From Blastobasis lacticolella (taxonomy: Eukaryota > Arthropoda > Insecta > Lepidoptera > Blastobasidae), in contig LR990046.1 of assembly GCA_905147135.1 (NCBI GenBank), positions 18,010,501 through 18,074,500 of the forward strand: DNA of 64,000 nt, read 5' to 3'. The notes below the pieces were generated by a model. The model had not been told where the DNA came from, made no database searches, and saw only the letters and a list, made by a program, of their open reading frames with translations. Positions 63,279 through 64,000 of this stretch are shown one piece after another. The position numbers and the translations under genes are program-made. Within the stretch, counting starts at the first letter, position 1. Every line of letters starts with the position of its first letter.

Positions 63279-64000
63279 AGTGGCGTAGCTTGCCCTCCAG
63301 GGGCCCCGTATCAATAGCTGTCTGGGGCCCCCCCTTAGTTAGAACCCCTAACTACAAGGGATGCTAATGAGTAACTTAAATCCAAGCCATTCGCGTGTTA
63401 AGGCGGTACGATTTTCATAAAATTTTTATGTAACGTTTGTGCAATTGGCTATTAGAAAATATGTTCAATTGTGCGCGAAACAGATTTCTACATGTTAATA
63501 ATGTAAAACAAAGCAATGAAAAAGAAAAATAATGAAATCACAAAACAACGCCATCAAGCGGCGATTTGTGCTTTTTTCGATTTAACTGCTTTTGAAAAGA
63601 AACCCATTTTGCGCACCATTGAATACATTTACTAAGAGTAGAAATCATAATACAATCACTAAACACTCAAACAAATGAAAGAATATCGAGAGAAATTTAG
63701 TATGGGCGTTGAATCACCTTAATAGTAAGAATAACATATGAAAGAAAGTTCCACACCGCGTCTGTCTCGCGTTCTGCCTGTTCGCGATAAACTCAAAAAC
63801 TACTGAACGGATTATCATGCGGTTTTCACCAATTGACAAAGTGGAATCACTTTGTCTAATGAGGAAGATTTAGGTGTATAATTTGTTAATGTTTTATGTT
63901 GGTAGTTTGTATGACAAGAATCTCCTTAAAGGCCCCCCGGCCTTGTCTTTTTTTGTAAATTGGCCCTTGACTTTGGTATATTAAAACCTTGCGTGATAAA
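63279..64000 (+). mobile_element. hAT-type non-autonomous element, possibly cut by the window end
   Basis: Starts with CAGTGGCGTAGC, a widespread hAT terminus, followed by a C-rich GGGGCCCC segment. The reverse-type segment AAGGCCCCCCGGCC appears near 63931. No transposase is visible; the right end is not seen. Confidence 0.55.

Overview
The window reads as insect nuclear DNA, most likely from a moth or butterfly. The two clearest host genes have short introns with GT-AG borders. The repeats (RTE and R1-like non-LTR elements, AT-rich Helitrons ending in CTAG, tRNA-derived SINEs, many small inverted-repeat elements) are those I associate with lepidopteran genomes. The species call is inference; the gene and repeat calls come from the sequence.

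Left end (1-8912): the right-hand part of a Polinton/Maverick-type element (adintovirus-like endogenous DNA virus), cut by the window start. On the + strand, in order: the C-terminal part of protein-primed DNA polymerase B, a packaging ATPase, a conserved Polinton protein, a small coiled-coil ORF, a DDE integrase with a C-terminal chromodomain, a PX-like core protein, an adenovirus-type cysteine protease, a small basic ORF, a double-jelly-roll major capsid protein, an unassigned ORF, and a BIR-domain (IAP-like) ORF. One gene of unknown function lies on the - strand and appears to have a spliced leader. The protease has no upstream in-frame ATG. It lies in the -1 frame of the PX-like ORF, joined through a canonical A AAA AAC slippery heptamer set directly against the PX stop codon. 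This possible programmed frameshift fusing a core protein to the maturation protease is the most interesting observation in the window.

9-17 kb: repeat-dominated DNA with a decayed non-LTR retrotransposon, several MITEs, and a duplicated block of more than 1 kb. Each copy holds a Helitron; in one the internal 11-bp G-rich minisatellite has expanded to about 40 nearly identical units.

17-30 kb (+): an SLC22-like organic cation/anion transporter. Eleven coding exons join in frame (574 residues plus a missing first exon); the introns are full of SINEs and MITEs. One splice acceptor lies inside a MITE terminus. 31.1-32.6 kb (-): a two-exon, divergent beta-tubulin.

36.3-45.2 kb (-): an insect-type gene of unknown function in three exons, plus a second, paralogous terminal exon 3.6 kb further downstream with a compatible splice phase. 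The two could be alternative 3' ends of one gene. The space between them holds SINEs and a nested inverted-repeat element.

45.5-64 kb: two solo-LTR-like repeats 14 kb apart, an RTE element (- strand), a nearly intact R1/I-group element (+ strand, one in-frame stop in each ORF), a 46-bp minisatellite, a tandem pair of Helitrons, further SINEs and MITEs, a short CpG-rich segment, and the start of a hAT-type element. I see no further host gene in the last 8.5 kb.
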